From Acidobacteriota bacterium (GTDB lineage Bacteria; Acidobacteriota; Terriglobia; Terriglobales; Acidobacteriaceae), in contig JAFDVW010000035.1 in the NCBI GenBank assembly GCA_018268755.1, positions 197 through 57,773 on the forward strand: a stretch of 57,577 nucleotides of DNA, read 5' to 3'. The notes under the pieces were generated by a model, which saw only the letters and a program-made list of their open reading frames with translations, was not told where the DNA came from and ran no database searches. Position numbers and translations under genes: made by a program. Each line of letters opens with the position of its first letter. Within the stretch, counting starts at the first letter, position 1. Of the stretch, positions 1 to 10,821 are shown one piece after another.

Positions 1-2809
<2,809 letters not shown>

Positions 2810-2829
2810 AATACTTCACAAACGATGAG

Positions 2830-2850
2830 GGGGCGGAGAGCATCCGCCCC
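2830..2850 (+). terminator. Intrinsic terminator of the rpoBC transcript
   Basis: A perfect 8-bp stem, GGGGCGGA with TCCGCCCC, closes a five-base loop GAGCA and is followed by TTTGTCATTT. It starts 20 bases after the rpoC stop and ends about 20 bases before the next start codon, so it sits inside the leader of the next gene. Confidence 0.8.
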
Positions 2851-2870
2851 TTTGTCATTTGGGATTTCTT

Positions 2871-3848
2871 ATGCACGCCACCCCCCAACGCCTGTCCCCA
2901 GCGCGAGTGCAAAATCAGGAACCGGGGCCTAGTTACCAGTTGCACTTGCTGCCCCCGCCCCATAACCTGAAGCCATTGGTCCTGCGCTTCTTACGTCTGT
3001 TCCGGCTGGCCATCTGGCGGGCCTTCCAGCACGACGCTTTCGCGATCGCCAAAGCGTCGGCCTACTCGTCGATTCTGACCTTCTTTCCCGGCCTGCTGGT
3101 CATGGGATCGGTGCTGGCGGCCTCCCACGCCACGGAAGCCTATTCCCGGGAAATTGCCTATGCCCTGGGCCGTATTCTGCCTGCCGGCACGGCCACCGCT
3201 CTCACCTACCTGCGTGGGAATACCCAGCGTTCCGTGGGCCTGTTGGTCACCGCCTCGCTGATTACCCTATGGACGGCCTCGGGCGTGATGATTTCCTGGA
3301 TGGATGGTTTCCGCCGCTGCTATCAACTGCCCAAGATCTGGGGACTGGTGAAAGAGCGCATGATCGCTTTTTCGCTGGTCATCATGGCGGGAATTCCGCT
3401 GAGCTTTGCCACCATCATGGTGGTTTTTGGCAGCCGGATTGAGACCCGCATTCTCTTCCACATCGGCCACGAATTTGGCCCGCTGATCCTGCTGATGTGG
3501 GCCATGATCCGCTGGTTAATTGCGGTCCTGACCAGCATCGCGGTGATCGCCCTGATCTATCACAATGCCGTGCCTCGCACCCAACCCTGGCACAGCGTTT
3601 TGCCGGGCGCCACCTTGGCGACGGTCATGTGGTTCATGGCGACGGCGCTCTTTGGTTGGTACCTGCGGCGCTATGCCGACTACAGCATCATTTACGGCTC
3701 ACTGGGGGTGGGCATCGCCTTACTGGTGTGGATGTACATGATCTCCCTGGTCATCCTGATCGGGGCGGAGTTCAATGCCATGCTCTTCCCCCGCTCCACC
3801 CTGGGCAAGGAACTGACCGCGGCCGGCAAGGGCCCGGGCGAGGCTTAG
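2871..3848 (+). CDS. YihY/virulence factor BrkB family inner-membrane protein
   Basis: A 325-residue polytopic membrane protein of the YihY (UPF0761, once misnamed RNase BN) family, role unclear. After a hydrophilic N-terminus of about 45 residues comes the family opening WRAFQHDAFAIAKASAYSS, then about six membrane segments. Conserved polar patches are YLRRYADYSIIYGSLG and the C-terminal VILIGAEFNAML. ATG at 2871 is chosen; an in-frame TTG at 2859 would add four residues. Neither has a convincing ribosome site, because the rpoC terminator hairpin occupies the space just upstream. The gene must be read from terminator readthrough or an unseen promoter. Family assignment is confident; function is not known. 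Confidence 0.88.
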   Translation: MHATPQRLSPARVQNQEPGPSYQLHLLPPPHNLKPLVLRFLRLFRLAIWRAFQHDAFAIAKASAYSSILTFFPGLLVMGSVLAASHATEAYSREIAYALGRILPAGTATALTYLRGNTQRSVGLLVTASLITLWTASGVMISWMDGFRRCYQLPKIWGLVKERMIAFSLVIMAGIPLSFATIMVVFGSRIETRILFHIGHEFGPLILLMWAMIRWLIAVLTSIAVIALIYHNAVPRTQPWHSVLPGATLATVMWFMATALFGWYLRRYADYSIIYGSLGVGIALLVWMYMISLVILIGAEFNAMLFPRSTLGKELTAAGKGPGEA

Positions 3849-3886
3849 CCTCCCCGCACAGCTCCATCCAGCCATGTCTGTAGGTT

Positions 3887-3916
3887 TTGTTCTTTCGGGC
3901 AACGAGCGGGTACAAT
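3887..3916 (+). promoter_or_regulatory. Probable promoter of pyk
   Basis: TTGTTC (3887-3892) and TACAAT (3911-3916) are separated by 18 bases. The site lies inside the longest possible pyk reading frame (ATG 3874), which argues for translation from the GTG at 3937. Confidence 0.5.
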
Positions 3917-3936
3917 CGTTCTTCACCCAAGCGAAG

Positions 3937-5475
3937 GTGGCCCCCTTGAATCAAGGCAGACCAGACCTGGTGGCGGGAGATTTCGCGGTCCCGGCGGGAA
4001 GTAGTTCCTCTGGCCGCCGGGCCAAGATCATTTGCACCATTGGCCCTTCCTGCCACAGTGAGGCCGCCATGCGCGAGCTGATGGGGCTGGGCATGGACGT
4101 GGCCCGCCTCAACTTCTCGCACGGGACCCACGAGGATCATGCCCGCAATATCGCCCGCTTGCGCCGGGCCGCCAAGCGGGAGCGCCGCACCGTCTGTATC
4201 CTGCAAGACCTGCAAGGCCCCAAAATCCGCACCGGACGTCTGGAAGGCCACAAGTCGGTTCTTCTTAAGACCGGCGGCAAAGTGACCATTACCACCCGCC
4301 CGATCGAGGGCACCGCCAGCGTGATTTCCACCACGTTTGCCGGACTGCCCAGGGAAGTTCGGGCGGGGGGGCGAATCCTGCTCTGTGATGGCCTGATTGA
4401 GCTGCGCGTGTCGCGGGTGCGGGGCCAGGACATCGAATGTGAAATCGTCAACGGTGGGATGCTGGGAGAACAGCAGGGAATCAATCTGCCGGGAGCGGCC
4501 CTCTCCATTCCCGCCCTGACCAGCAAGGACCGTGCCGATTTGGAATTCGGCCTCAAGCATGGGGTGGATGCCGTGGCCCTCTCCTTTGTGCGCTCGGCGG
4601 AAGATGTCCAAGGGGTCAAGCGCATGATTGCCGAGCATGGCTCAGAAGTCCCAGTCATCGCTAAGCTGGAAAAGCCGCAGGCCATCGAACAACTGGACGA
4701 AATCTTTGAAGCGGCGGACGGGGTGATGGTGGCGCGTGGCGATCTCGGAGTGGAGTTGCCGCCGGAACAGGTGCCGGTCATCCAGAAACACGTCATCCGG
4801 CGGGCCGCGGAGTGGCGCAAGCCGGTGATCATTGCCACCCAGATGCTGGAGTCCATGATCGAAAATCCCCGGCCCACGCGCGCCGAGGCCAGCGATGTGG
4901 CCAACGCCATCTTCGATGGCACCGACGCGGTCATGCTTTCTGCAGAGACGGCTAGTGGCGCCTATCCCCGGCAGGCGGTGGCCATGATGGCCAAGATTGT
5001 GGTGGAGGCCGAGAACAACCTGGCGGATCTGGCGCCGCCTCGCCGCCGTGAGCGCCGTACCGCTACGATTTCTGAGGCCATCTGTGAGTCCGTGGCCCAT
5101 TCTGCCGAAGATCTTCCCATGGCCGCCATCTCGGTATTCACCGAGACCGGCAACACCGCGCGCCTGATCTCCAAGTACCGTCCCAAAGCCGCCATCTACG
5201 CATTCGGCCGGACCCTCGAAGTCTGCAATCGGATGAATCTGTTCTGGGGGGTGCACCCGCTGCGCCGCATTGGGGCATTGACCACGGAAGAAATGGTCTC
5301 CGCATCGGAAAAGGAACTGCTTCGCCTGGAGAAGGTGAAGCCGGGCGACGTGCTGAGCGTGGTGGCGGGTACGCAGATGTCGTCCGGGTCCACCAACTTC
5401 CTGCGCTTGCACGTGGTGGGCGCAGGACGCCCGGAAACAGCCCGTCCGCGAAAAGCCCGCCGCTCCCGCCGCTGA
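3937..5475 (+). CDS. pyk: Pyruvate kinase
   Basis: Cytoplasmic enzyme of the last glycolytic step, phosphoenolpyruvate plus ADP to pyruvate plus ATP. The core begins RRAKIICTIGPSCHSEAAM, followed by LNFSHGTHEDH, the K/Mg site EKPQAIEQLDEI with MVARGDLGVELP, and the signature IATQMLESMIENPRPTRAE. The C-terminal allosteric domain (about residues 370-500) ends in a basic tail. I take GTG 3937 (512 residues) because a promoter-like sequence lies between the upstream ATG 3874 and this point. Even so, about 20 residues precede the conserved core. It follows the YihY gene after a short gap and is followed within 20 bases by the ABM-fold gene. Confidence 0.95.
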   Translation: MAPLNQGRPDLVAGDFAVPAGSSSSGRRAKIICTIGPSCHSEAAMRELMGLGMDVARLNFSHGTHEDHARNIARLRRAAKRERRTVCILQDLQGPKIRTGRLEGHKSVLLKTGGKVTITTRPIEGTASVISTTFAGLPREVRAGGRILLCDGLIELRVSRVRGQDIECEIVNGGMLGEQQGINLPGAALSIPALTSKDRADLEFGLKHGVDAVALSFVRSAEDVQGVKRMIAEHGSEVPVIAKLEKPQAIEQLDEIFEAADGVMVARGDLGVELPPEQVPVIQKHVIRRAAEWRKPVIIATQMLESMIENPRPTRAEASDVANAIFDGTDAVMLSAETASGAYPRQAVAMMAKIVVEAENNLADLAPPRRRERRTATISEAICESVAHSAEDLPMAAISVFTETGNTARLISKYRPKAAIYAFGRTLEVCNRMNLFWGVHPLRRIGALTTEEMVSASEKELLRLEKVKPGDVLSVVAGTQMSSGSTNFLRLHVVGAGRPETARPRKARRSRR

Positions 5476-5495
5476 TTGCGGCATAATGGGCAACC

Positions 5496-5801
5496 ATGCC
5501 CCAGGAGATCCTTTCGATCGCTGTTTTTCAACCCTGCCTCGGCAAGGAGAAAGAATCCCTCCAGACCCTGCAAGAGTTATTTGCCGTCCTGGCTGCGGCC
5601 GGTCACAGCCGTGATCTGCTTTACCGCGACACTCAGGCTGCGGAGGGCTGCCTGCAATATGTTCTGCTTCGCTACTGGAAGTCGGAGGCCGCCCGGCGCG
5701 CCGCCCAGGAGGACGCGGAAGTGCAACGGTGTTGGGCGAAGCTGGGTAACGAGGTCCGCATCGTCACCGTATATGAGACGCTGCAGGGGGTGGAGGGATA
5801 G
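5496..5801 (+). CDS. Antibiotic biosynthesis monooxygenase (ABM)-fold small protein
   Basis: A 101-residue cytoplasmic protein with the pattern of a dimeric alpha/beta-barrel ABM domain. It has a first strand (LSIAVFQPCLGKE), a helix of LQTLQELFAVLAAAG, central strands with RDLLYRDT and YVLLRYWKSE, the helix AARRAAQEDAEVQRCWAKL, and a last strand RIVTVYETL. The family includes heme-degrading and quinone monooxygenases as well as many proteins of unknown role; nothing here points to a substrate. It starts 20 bases after pyk and ends 5 bases before the hydrolase gene, so the two small genes are probably co-translated, possibly with pyk. Confidence 0.7.
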   Translation: MPQEILSIAVFQPCLGKEKESLQTLQELFAVLAAAGHSRDLLYRDTQAAEGCLQYVLLRYWKSEAARRAAQEDAEVQRCWAKLGNEVRIVTVYETLQGVEG

Positions 5802-5806
5802 AGAGT

Positions 5807-6472
5807 ATGGCGGAGCCTTTTGCAAGTGCGGCGCTGGATCCGCCGGTGCGCGGATTTCTGCACCGGCCGGAACGGCCCAGCGGCGATGGCTTGGTGCTGA
5901 CCCACGGCGCGGGCGCCAATGGCCAGTCGGCCCTGCTCCAGGCCGTGGCGGAAGCCTTTGCCGGCGCGGGCTTCCTGGTATTGCGCTGCGACTTGCCCTT
6001 TCGGCAGGCGCGGCCCTATGGCCCTCCCCATCCGGGCGCGGCCGCCCGAGACCGGGAAGGATTGCGCCATGCGGTGACGAGCTTGCAGCGACTGGCAGGG
6101 GGACGAATTTTCCTGGGTGGCCACTCCTATGGAGGGCGGCAGGCCACGATGCTCTGTGCCGAGGACCCCGCCGTGGCGGCTGGATTGTTGCTCCTCTCCT
6201 ACCCCCTACATCCTCCGGCCAAGCCGCAGCAATTGCGCACCCAGCACTTCCCGCAACTAAGAACGCCGGCCTTGTTTGTGCACGGCACAGTGGATGGCTT
6301 CGGCGCTATCGCCGAGATGGAGAGCGCACTGCAGTTGGTTCCGGCGCCTACCCGTTTGTTGGTGGTCGAAAAGGCCGGCCACGATCTGGGATTTAAGGGC
6401 AAATCGCGAAGAGAAGCCCTGCCCGGACAAATTCTTACTGCATTCCAGCAGATGTTTTCGAAGGGTGATTAG
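5807..6472 (+). CDS. Alpha/beta hydrolase of the KANL3/Tex30 (dienelactone-hydrolase-like) type
   Basis: A 221-residue predicted cytoplasmic serine hydrolase. It shows the oxyanion segment LTHGAGANGQSAL, the nucleophile elbow GGHSYGGRQATML (Ser of GHSYG), an aspartate in FVHGTVDGFG and the catalytic histidine in EKAGHDLGF. This order of motifs matches the KANL3/Tex30-like family often annotated as dienelactone hydrolase; the substrate is unknown. The start is five bases after the previous stop, with GAGGGATAGAG upstream as ribosome site. It converges on the rhomboid gene. Confidence 0.8.
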   Translation: MAEPFASAALDPPVRGFLHRPERPSGDGLVLTHGAGANGQSALLQAVAEAFAGAGFLVLRCDLPFRQARPYGPPHPGAAARDREGLRHAVTSLQRLAGGRIFLGGHSYGGRQATMLCAEDPAVAAGLLLLSYPLHPPAKPQQLRTQHFPQLRTPALFVHGTVDGFGAIAEMESALQLVPAPTRLLVVEKAGHDLGFKGKSRREALPGQILTAFQQMFSKGD

Positions 6473-6500
6473 AGGGAGGAAAGCTCCTCGGCTCGTGTGG

Positions 6501-6521
6501 GAGCGGGCGTTCCGCCCGCTC
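6501..6521. repeat. Short REP-like palindrome
   Basis: A perfect 9-bp stem GAGCGGGCG/CGCCCGCTC with loop TTC lies between convergent genes. There is no T-run, so it is better called a palindromic repeat than an intrinsic terminator. Confidence 0.6.
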
Positions 6522-6591
6522 GGCATGAAGGTCACTAGATACTAGCAATGCATTTAAGCCTTGAGATGGGCAATATGCTGAAGATTGGCTG

Positions 6592-7440
6592 CTAGTTGAT
6601 CCAGCCGGACTTGGATCCGCCGTTGCTCTTGCCGGAATCCTGGTCTTCCGGGGGAATGTAATTCCCCTGCTCGTCGAAGGTGACCTTGCGGTCGTGTTTG
6701 CTCATGTAGACTTCAAATTTCTTGGCGGCCCGGCGGCGTTTCCAGCGGTAATAGGTATTGCGCAGTCCAAAGTACTGTTCCGACATGCCAATGAAAATTC
6801 CGCGCCGGAAGAGAAACTTGATGTAAATGAAGCCAAAAAGCAGGCCGCCGAGATGGGCAAAGTTGGCGATGCCGACCTGCGAGCGCTGAAAGGTGGCGAA
6901 AATCACCAGCAGAATCATGATGCCGACCATGTACTTGGCCTTCATCAGAAAGGGGAAGGGGAACATGAAGATTTCGCGGTCGCCATAGAGCATGCCAAAA
7001 GCGATCAGCAGCCCATACACTCCGCCTGAGGCCCCCACGGTGATGGTGGAAGGAGAAACCCCCGGCAATGGGGAATAGGCCACCGCGATGGTGGTGAGCG
7101 CGGCCCCCACCACGCAGAACAGGTAGTACTCCAGAAACTTCTTCGGCCCCCAGTCTATTTCCTCCTGCGCACCGAACATCCACAACATGAGCATGTTGAC
7201 CAGGACATGCCCCACGCTGCCGTGCAGGAAAGAATAGGTCACCAGCTGCCAGACCATGCCGTAATGCAGCACCAGTCCAGGGACCAATCCGCCGAAGACA
7301 TCGAGATATTGCGAGGCTTTGGGTGCAACCAGATCGAGCAGGAGCTTGAGGGCAAATAAGCCAACGCAGGCGATGATGATGCGCTTCACCCAGCGCGTAA
7401 ACGGAGGGAAGCTGAGCGTCATCTGTCGGCCTTGGACCAC
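6592..7440 (-). CDS. Rhomboid family intramembrane serine protease
   Basis: A 282-residue polytopic membrane protease that would cleave transmembrane substrates within the bilayer. Visible family marks are GSVGHVLVNMLMLWMFG (loop 1/TM2 region), the catalytic serine in GASGGVYGLL (about residue 140) and the catalytic histidine in NFAHLGGLLFGF (about 205). A basic cytoplasmic tail of about 60 residues follows. GTG at 7440 is chosen because AGGAG lies six bases upstream; ATG 7422 is the alternative. It lies 42 bases downstream of the M28 peptidase gene on the same strand, so the two proteases are probably co-transcribed. Confidence 0.92.
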   Translation of the reverse strand: MVQGRQMTLSFPPFTRWVKRIIIACVGLFALKLLLDLVAPKASQYLDVFGGLVPGLVLHYGMVWQLVTYSFLHGSVGHVLVNMLMLWMFGAQEEIDWGPKKFLEYYLFCVVGAALTTIAVAYSPLPGVSPSTITVGASGGVYGLLIAFGMLYGDREIFMFPFPFLMKAKYMVGIMILLVIFATFQRSQVGIANFAHLGGLLFGFIYIKFLFRRGIFIGMSEQYFGLRNTYYRWKRRRAAKKFEVYMSKHDRKVTFDEQGNYIPPEDQDSGKSNGGSKSGWIN

Positions 7441-7482
7441 TGCGAACTCCTGTGGTTTGAAAATCAGGTTCTTACTACTGTC

Positions 7483-8886
7483 TCATCGCTCGGGCGTTGG
7501 CACAACCGGCAAGCTCTTGTGTCCTACATTATCCACCGCGCGCACCGCGAAGACCACATTGTCCTTGGATTGTGGCAAGGTGATGCGAGTGGCGTTTCCC
7601 GCGGAGAGAGATTTTTCCCAATCCGGGCTACTGGTGGCGCGCCAGAGCACTTCGTAACTGGCCGCGCCGGGAGAAGCTTCCCATACCAGTGTCGAGTCGT
7701 TCTCCAGTTCTTTGGTCAAGAGGCGTACGTGAGCGGGAGGCGGCGGCGCGGCCGCCAGGGACGCCAGCGTAGCCGCATTCAGCCGCGCCACTCCGGCCAC
7801 ATAGGCAAAATTCACGAAGTTGGGCAGATCGCCATATTCGGAGCCGTTTTCGGTGCGCACGTTCTGGTGCTGATGGTGATAGTTTTCGCGAAATTCCGTG
7901 AAGCGCACCGCGGCAAATCCCTGCTGGTTAAACGAAGAATGATCGCCGCCGCGCAAATAGCGGTCGGGACGGAACACCAGCAGAGGCTGGACTTCGGTGT
8001 GGTAAGTGCGCCCGGCTTCCGCTATATAACGCGCCACCTGGCGGGAAGGCGAGTCGTTCTCTCCCCCCAGGCTACGAATGAGCTTCCACTCGGCCTCGCT
8101 GGCGGTCGCGGGGACGCCCTCGGAGAAGACGCGTACCACTTTGTCGTCCTGCTGCGGGCTGCGGTCTCCACCGACAATGTCGTTGTTGAGGGCGGCTTCG
8201 ATCGTCCAACCCTGCTCCTTGGCCATTTTGGCGAAGTGGCGGCTGCCGTTGAGGCCCTGCTCTTCGCCGGCCACCGCCAGAAAAACGATGGTCGCGCGGA
8301 ACTTCAATTTGCTCAACACGCGCGCGCATTCCAGACTCACAGCCGTGCCGCTGGCATCGTCATTGGCCCCCGGGGCAAAGCCTTGGCCATCGAGCGTATC
8401 GCTATTACGCGAATCGTAGTGCCCGGTCACCAGCACGACGCGTTTTGCAGCGTCCGGGGCGCTGCCCTTCAGGACTGCGTAAACATTGGTGATCTCCACG
8501 GGCTGGGGGATGCGGTCGGCCGGGCCTTCGCGGAACCGATCAGTCTCGACTTCCAGGCAGCCGCCGCAATTTTGGGAGTAACGGGCGAATTCCTCTTTGA
8601 TCCACTCGCGCGCCGCGCCAATTCCCCGTCCAGAGGCTATGGCGGCGGGATCCTGGGCGGAGATGGTTAAACGGGTGTGAAAACTTAGCAGCTTTTCGAT
8701 ATTGGCCTGCACCCGCGCCGCCGAAATCTGCTGTAGAGCTGCTGCAATGTCCGCGTCCACCTGGGGCGTTTTCGGCCCATCTGCATGCAAACACAAGGGC
8801 AAAAATATCAGCAGGCAGGCCGCCCAAAACCTCGCCGGCGAGCGTCTCCAAGGCGGATTGTCTTTTGCGGTCCGGGGCCGGTCCAT
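7483..8886 (-). CDS. Secreted M28 family zinc peptidase (aminopeptidase-like)
   Basis: A 467-residue exported peptidase. The basic N-terminus and hydrophobic stretch FWAACLLIFLPLCLHA form a signal peptide. The dinuclear zinc site of family M28 is complete: GHYDSR (His), GANDDASGTA (Asp), AGEEQGLNGS (general base and ligand Glu), NNDIVGGD (Asp) and a histidine cluster FRENYHHQHQNV. After about residue 375 there is a fibronectin-III-like module (PAHVRLLTKELENDSTLVWE onward). It probably cleaves peptides in the periplasm or outside the cell. It heads a likely two-gene transcript with the rhomboid protease. Confidence 0.9.
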   Translation of the reverse strand: MDRPRTAKDNPPWRRSPARFWAACLLIFLPLCLHADGPKTPQVDADIAAALQQISAARVQANIEKLLSFHTRLTISAQDPAAIASGRGIGAAREWIKEEFARYSQNCGGCLEVETDRFREGPADRIPQPVEITNVYAVLKGSAPDAAKRVVLVTGHYDSRNSDTLDGQGFAPGANDDASGTAVSLECARVLSKLKFRATIVFLAVAGEEQGLNGSRHFAKMAKEQGWTIEAALNNDIVGGDRSPQQDDKVVRVFSEGVPATASEAEWKLIRSLGGENDSPSRQVARYIAEAGRTYHTEVQPLLVFRPDRYLRGGDHSSFNQQGFAAVRFTEFRENYHHQHQNVRTENGSEYGDLPNFVNFAYVAGVARLNAATLASLAAAPPPPAHVRLLTKELENDSTLVWEASPGAASYEVLWRATSSPDWEKSLSAGNATRITLPQSKDNVVFAVRAVDNVGHKSLPVVPTPER

Positions 8887-8996
8887 GCTATTTCTGAACG
8901 GGTCGAAAATGCGCCGAGGAAAAAATGCCCGGGCACTTGACCTCCACGCCTGTAAAAAGAAATATTATCAGGGGTGGTCTTAGAACGGAGGGAATC

Positions 8997-9194
8997 ATGA
9001 TTTATTGTCCAGAGTGCGAAACCAATCTGGATGTCGAAGAAGACGAGGTCGATGAGGGAGAAATCATCTCCTGCCCGGAGTGCGGCACGGACTTCGAGGT
9101 GGTGACGACGAACCCGGTCGAACTCAAGGCGGTCGAAGAAGGGTACGACGAAGATGAGGAAGAGGAAGAATCGGAAGACGGTGACTATTCCTGA
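8997..9194 (+). CDS. LysW-like zinc-ribbon protein with an altered C-terminus
   Basis: A 65-residue very acidic protein. It opens IYCPECETNLDVEEDEVDEG and continues with CPECGTDFEVV, the two CPxC knuckles and strand pattern of LysW, the amino-group carrier of lysine/arginine biosynthesis. LysW normally ends in EDWGE, whose last glutamate is loaded with substrate. This copy instead has an acidic run (EDEEEEESED) and ends GDYS. ATG 8997 is chosen because GGAGGG precedes it; an upstream in-frame ATG at 8925 has no support. No LysX, LysZ or LysY gene is in view. It could be a true carrier with a different end, or an unrelated zinc ribbon. Confidence 0.7.
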   Translation: MIYCPECETNLDVEEDEVDEGEIISCPECGTDFEVVTTNPVELKAVEEGYDEDEEEEESEDGDYS

Positions 9195-9651
9195 GCACTC
9201 CCGGACCCTGTTTTGTCCCGCGGCCCCTTCCGTTCCGGCCCGCCCTTTCCAGTTCCACACCTTGATCTTAGTGCTCTTGCTGGCGTCGATCGTCCCTGCC
9301 ATGGGAGCTAGCCCGCAGGGCACGGGCGGCAGCCAGAAAGCGGCCAAACGGCAGGAGAAGCCCTACGCCCTCATATTTGGCACGGTCTGGAGTCCGGCCA
9401 ATCGCCCGCTTTACGGCGTACACCTGAAGCTGCGCCGCGCCGACCAGAAAAAACCCCACTGGGAGCTCTATTCCGACCATGCCGGCGAATTTGCCTTTCG
9501 GGTGCCGGCGGGCAAGGCCGAGTATTATGTCCAGGCTGACTTGAAGGGGTATAAGTTGTCTAGCGGCAAGCAGTTACAGACACCCCCAGAGGCCAAGGTC
9601 AGCATCGAAAATGATGAGCGGGTCGATATCGGCGTGCATCTAACAGAGTAG
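9181..9651 (+). CDS. Secreted carboxypeptidase-regulatory-like (beta-sandwich) protein
   Basis: A predicted 156-residue exported protein. GTG 9181 is the likeliest start, overlapping the last codons of the LysW-like gene. The hydrophobic stretch FHTLILVLLLASIVPAMGAS is a signal peptide or anchor. The mature part (LIFGTVWSPANRPLYGVHLK ... GEFAFRVPAGKAEYYVQAD) has the pattern of a CarboxypepD_reg-like domain, a beta-sandwich common in acidobacterial surface proteins. No catalytic residues are evident. The overlap suggests translational coupling to the LysW-like gene. The next gene encodes a similar small protein. Confidence 0.7.
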   Translation: MTIPEHSRTLFCPAAPSVPARPFQFHTLILVLLLASIVPAMGASPQGTGGSQKAAKRQEKPYALIFGTVWSPANRPLYGVHLKLRRADQKKPHWELYSDHAGEFAFRVPAGKAEYYVQADLKGYKLSSGKQLQTPPEAKVSIENDERVDIGVHLTE

Positions 9652-9699
9652 AATGGATGGCAGGCGGTTGCCGAAAGCCCGGGCGACCAAGGAGACCTC

Positions 9700-10050
9700 A
9701 TGAAGCGACTCGCGGTGATGCTGGGGCTGCTGGTGGTGGTCCTGGCCGGTGTGAGCTGGAGTTACGCCAAAGACAATGACAATCCCGGCCGGCTTCTGGT
9801 GGGGCGGGTCAGCGATCGCAATGATTCCCCGCTGCCCAATGCCATGGTCTATCTCGCCAACACGCGCACGCGCGCGCTGAAGACCTTTATCGTGGGCTCA
9901 GACGGGACCTACCGCTTTCCGGCGCTTTCGCCCAACGTAGACTACGAAGTCTATGCCCAGTACAAAGGCAAGAAGAGTGACACGAAGACGATGAGCCAGT
10001 TCGATACTCGCCCCGAAGTAACCATCAATTTGCGCATCAATCTGGATTGA
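9700..10050 (+). CDS. Small exported carboxypeptidase-regulatory-like protein
   Basis: A 116-residue protein with signal peptide MKRLAVMLGLLVVVLAGVSW ending near SYA, then one beta-sandwich domain. That domain (GRVSDRNDSPLPNAMVYLA ... GSDGTYRFPALSPNVDYEVY) is the classic CarboxypepD_reg pattern. It resembles the preceding gene in length and fold, so the two may be diverged paralogues. The ribosome site GGAGAC precedes the ATG. The function is unknown; such domains usually bind or decorate surface structures. Confidence 0.72.
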   Translation: MKRLAVMLGLLVVVLAGVSWSYAKDNDNPGRLLVGRVSDRNDSPLPNAMVYLANTRTRALKTFIVGSDGTYRFPALSPNVDYEVYAQYKGKKSDTKTMSQFDTRPEVTINLRINLD

Positions 10051-10176
10051 TCGCTCGACCTCTTTTTTTCTTTTGCCTCTCCCCGCACCGGTCCGATAGC
10101 ATTTTTCCGGGCCGGATGCGGCTTCCGCAAAGCGGAAGTCCCCACGGAAAAATCCTCAAGCTGACGTTTTCCACTT

Positions 10177-10740
10177 ATGGACGCGAATCTTCTTACCCAT
10201 GCGGCGCTGGCTTTCTTTGCGGTTGGGGTCTTTGTCTATGGAGTCATTCTCTACAACGAGCTGGTGCGCCTGCGCAACGACAACGACCGGGCCTGGGCCA
10301 ATATCGACGTCCTGCTGAAACAGCGCCACGACGAAATTCCCAATCTGGTGGAAACGGTGAAGGGGTACATGCAGCACGAGCGCCAGACGCTGGAGGCCCT
10401 TACCCAGGCGCGTACCGCCTCTATGCAAGCCGCCACCGTGGCTGAAAAGGCGCAGGCCTCGCTGCTGATGACCGGGGCTCTGCATGGATTGTTCGCCGTG
10501 GCGGAAAATTACCCCCAACTGAAAGCCAGCGACAACTTTCTCGCGCTGCAAAAGCGAATTTCCGAACTGGAAGAGCGCATTGCCGATCGCCGCGAATTTT
10601 TCAACGACAACGTCAACACCTACAACACGCGCATCGGGCAGATACCGGAAGTGTTTCTCGCCAGCTTCATGGAGCTGAAGCCGCGCGAGATGTTCAAGGC
10701 CGCGGAGGGCGAGCGTAAGACGGCCGCGGTGAAGTTCTAG
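10177..10740 (+). CDS. lemA: LemA family protein
   Basis: A 187-residue protein with one N-terminal membrane helix (about residues 8-27) and a long helical bundle. The LemA signature is clear: LVRLRNDNDRAWANIDVLLK, then QRHDEIPNLVETVKGYM and FNDNVNTYNTRIGQIPEV near the end. LemA proteins are widespread and of unclear biochemical role; the N-terminus is expected outside and the helical domain against the membrane. A bidirectional terminator follows, separating it from convergent rpsA. Confidence 0.93.
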   Translation: MDANLLTHAALAFFAVGVFVYGVILYNELVRLRNDNDRAWANIDVLLKQRHDEIPNLVETVKGYMQHERQTLEALTQARTASMQAATVAEKAQASLLMTGALHGLFAVAENYPQLKASDNFLALQKRISELEERIADRREFFNDNVNTYNTRIGQIPEVFLASFMELKPREMFKAAEGERKTAAVKF

Positions 10741-10760
10741 CCCACCTGGGAAGAAAATAA

Positions 10761-10783
10761 AAGGCCGCCCCTAGGGCGGCCTT
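10761..10783. terminator. Bidirectional intrinsic terminator between lemA and rpsA
   Basis: A perfect 10-bp stem AAGGCCGCCC/GGGCGGCCTT closes a three-base loop. It has A-rich sequence on the left and TTTTGAGG on the right, so it can end transcripts from both convergent genes. Confidence 0.9.
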
Positions 10784-10821
10784 TTGAGGATTTGCGGGAA
10801 CCCTTAGTTGCTCGGGAGCCC

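Noticed and set aside
5476..6396. 306-residue frame overlapping the ABM and hydrolase genes
   Set aside because: It is arginine/glycine-rich shadow coding in another frame of two genes with clear domains.
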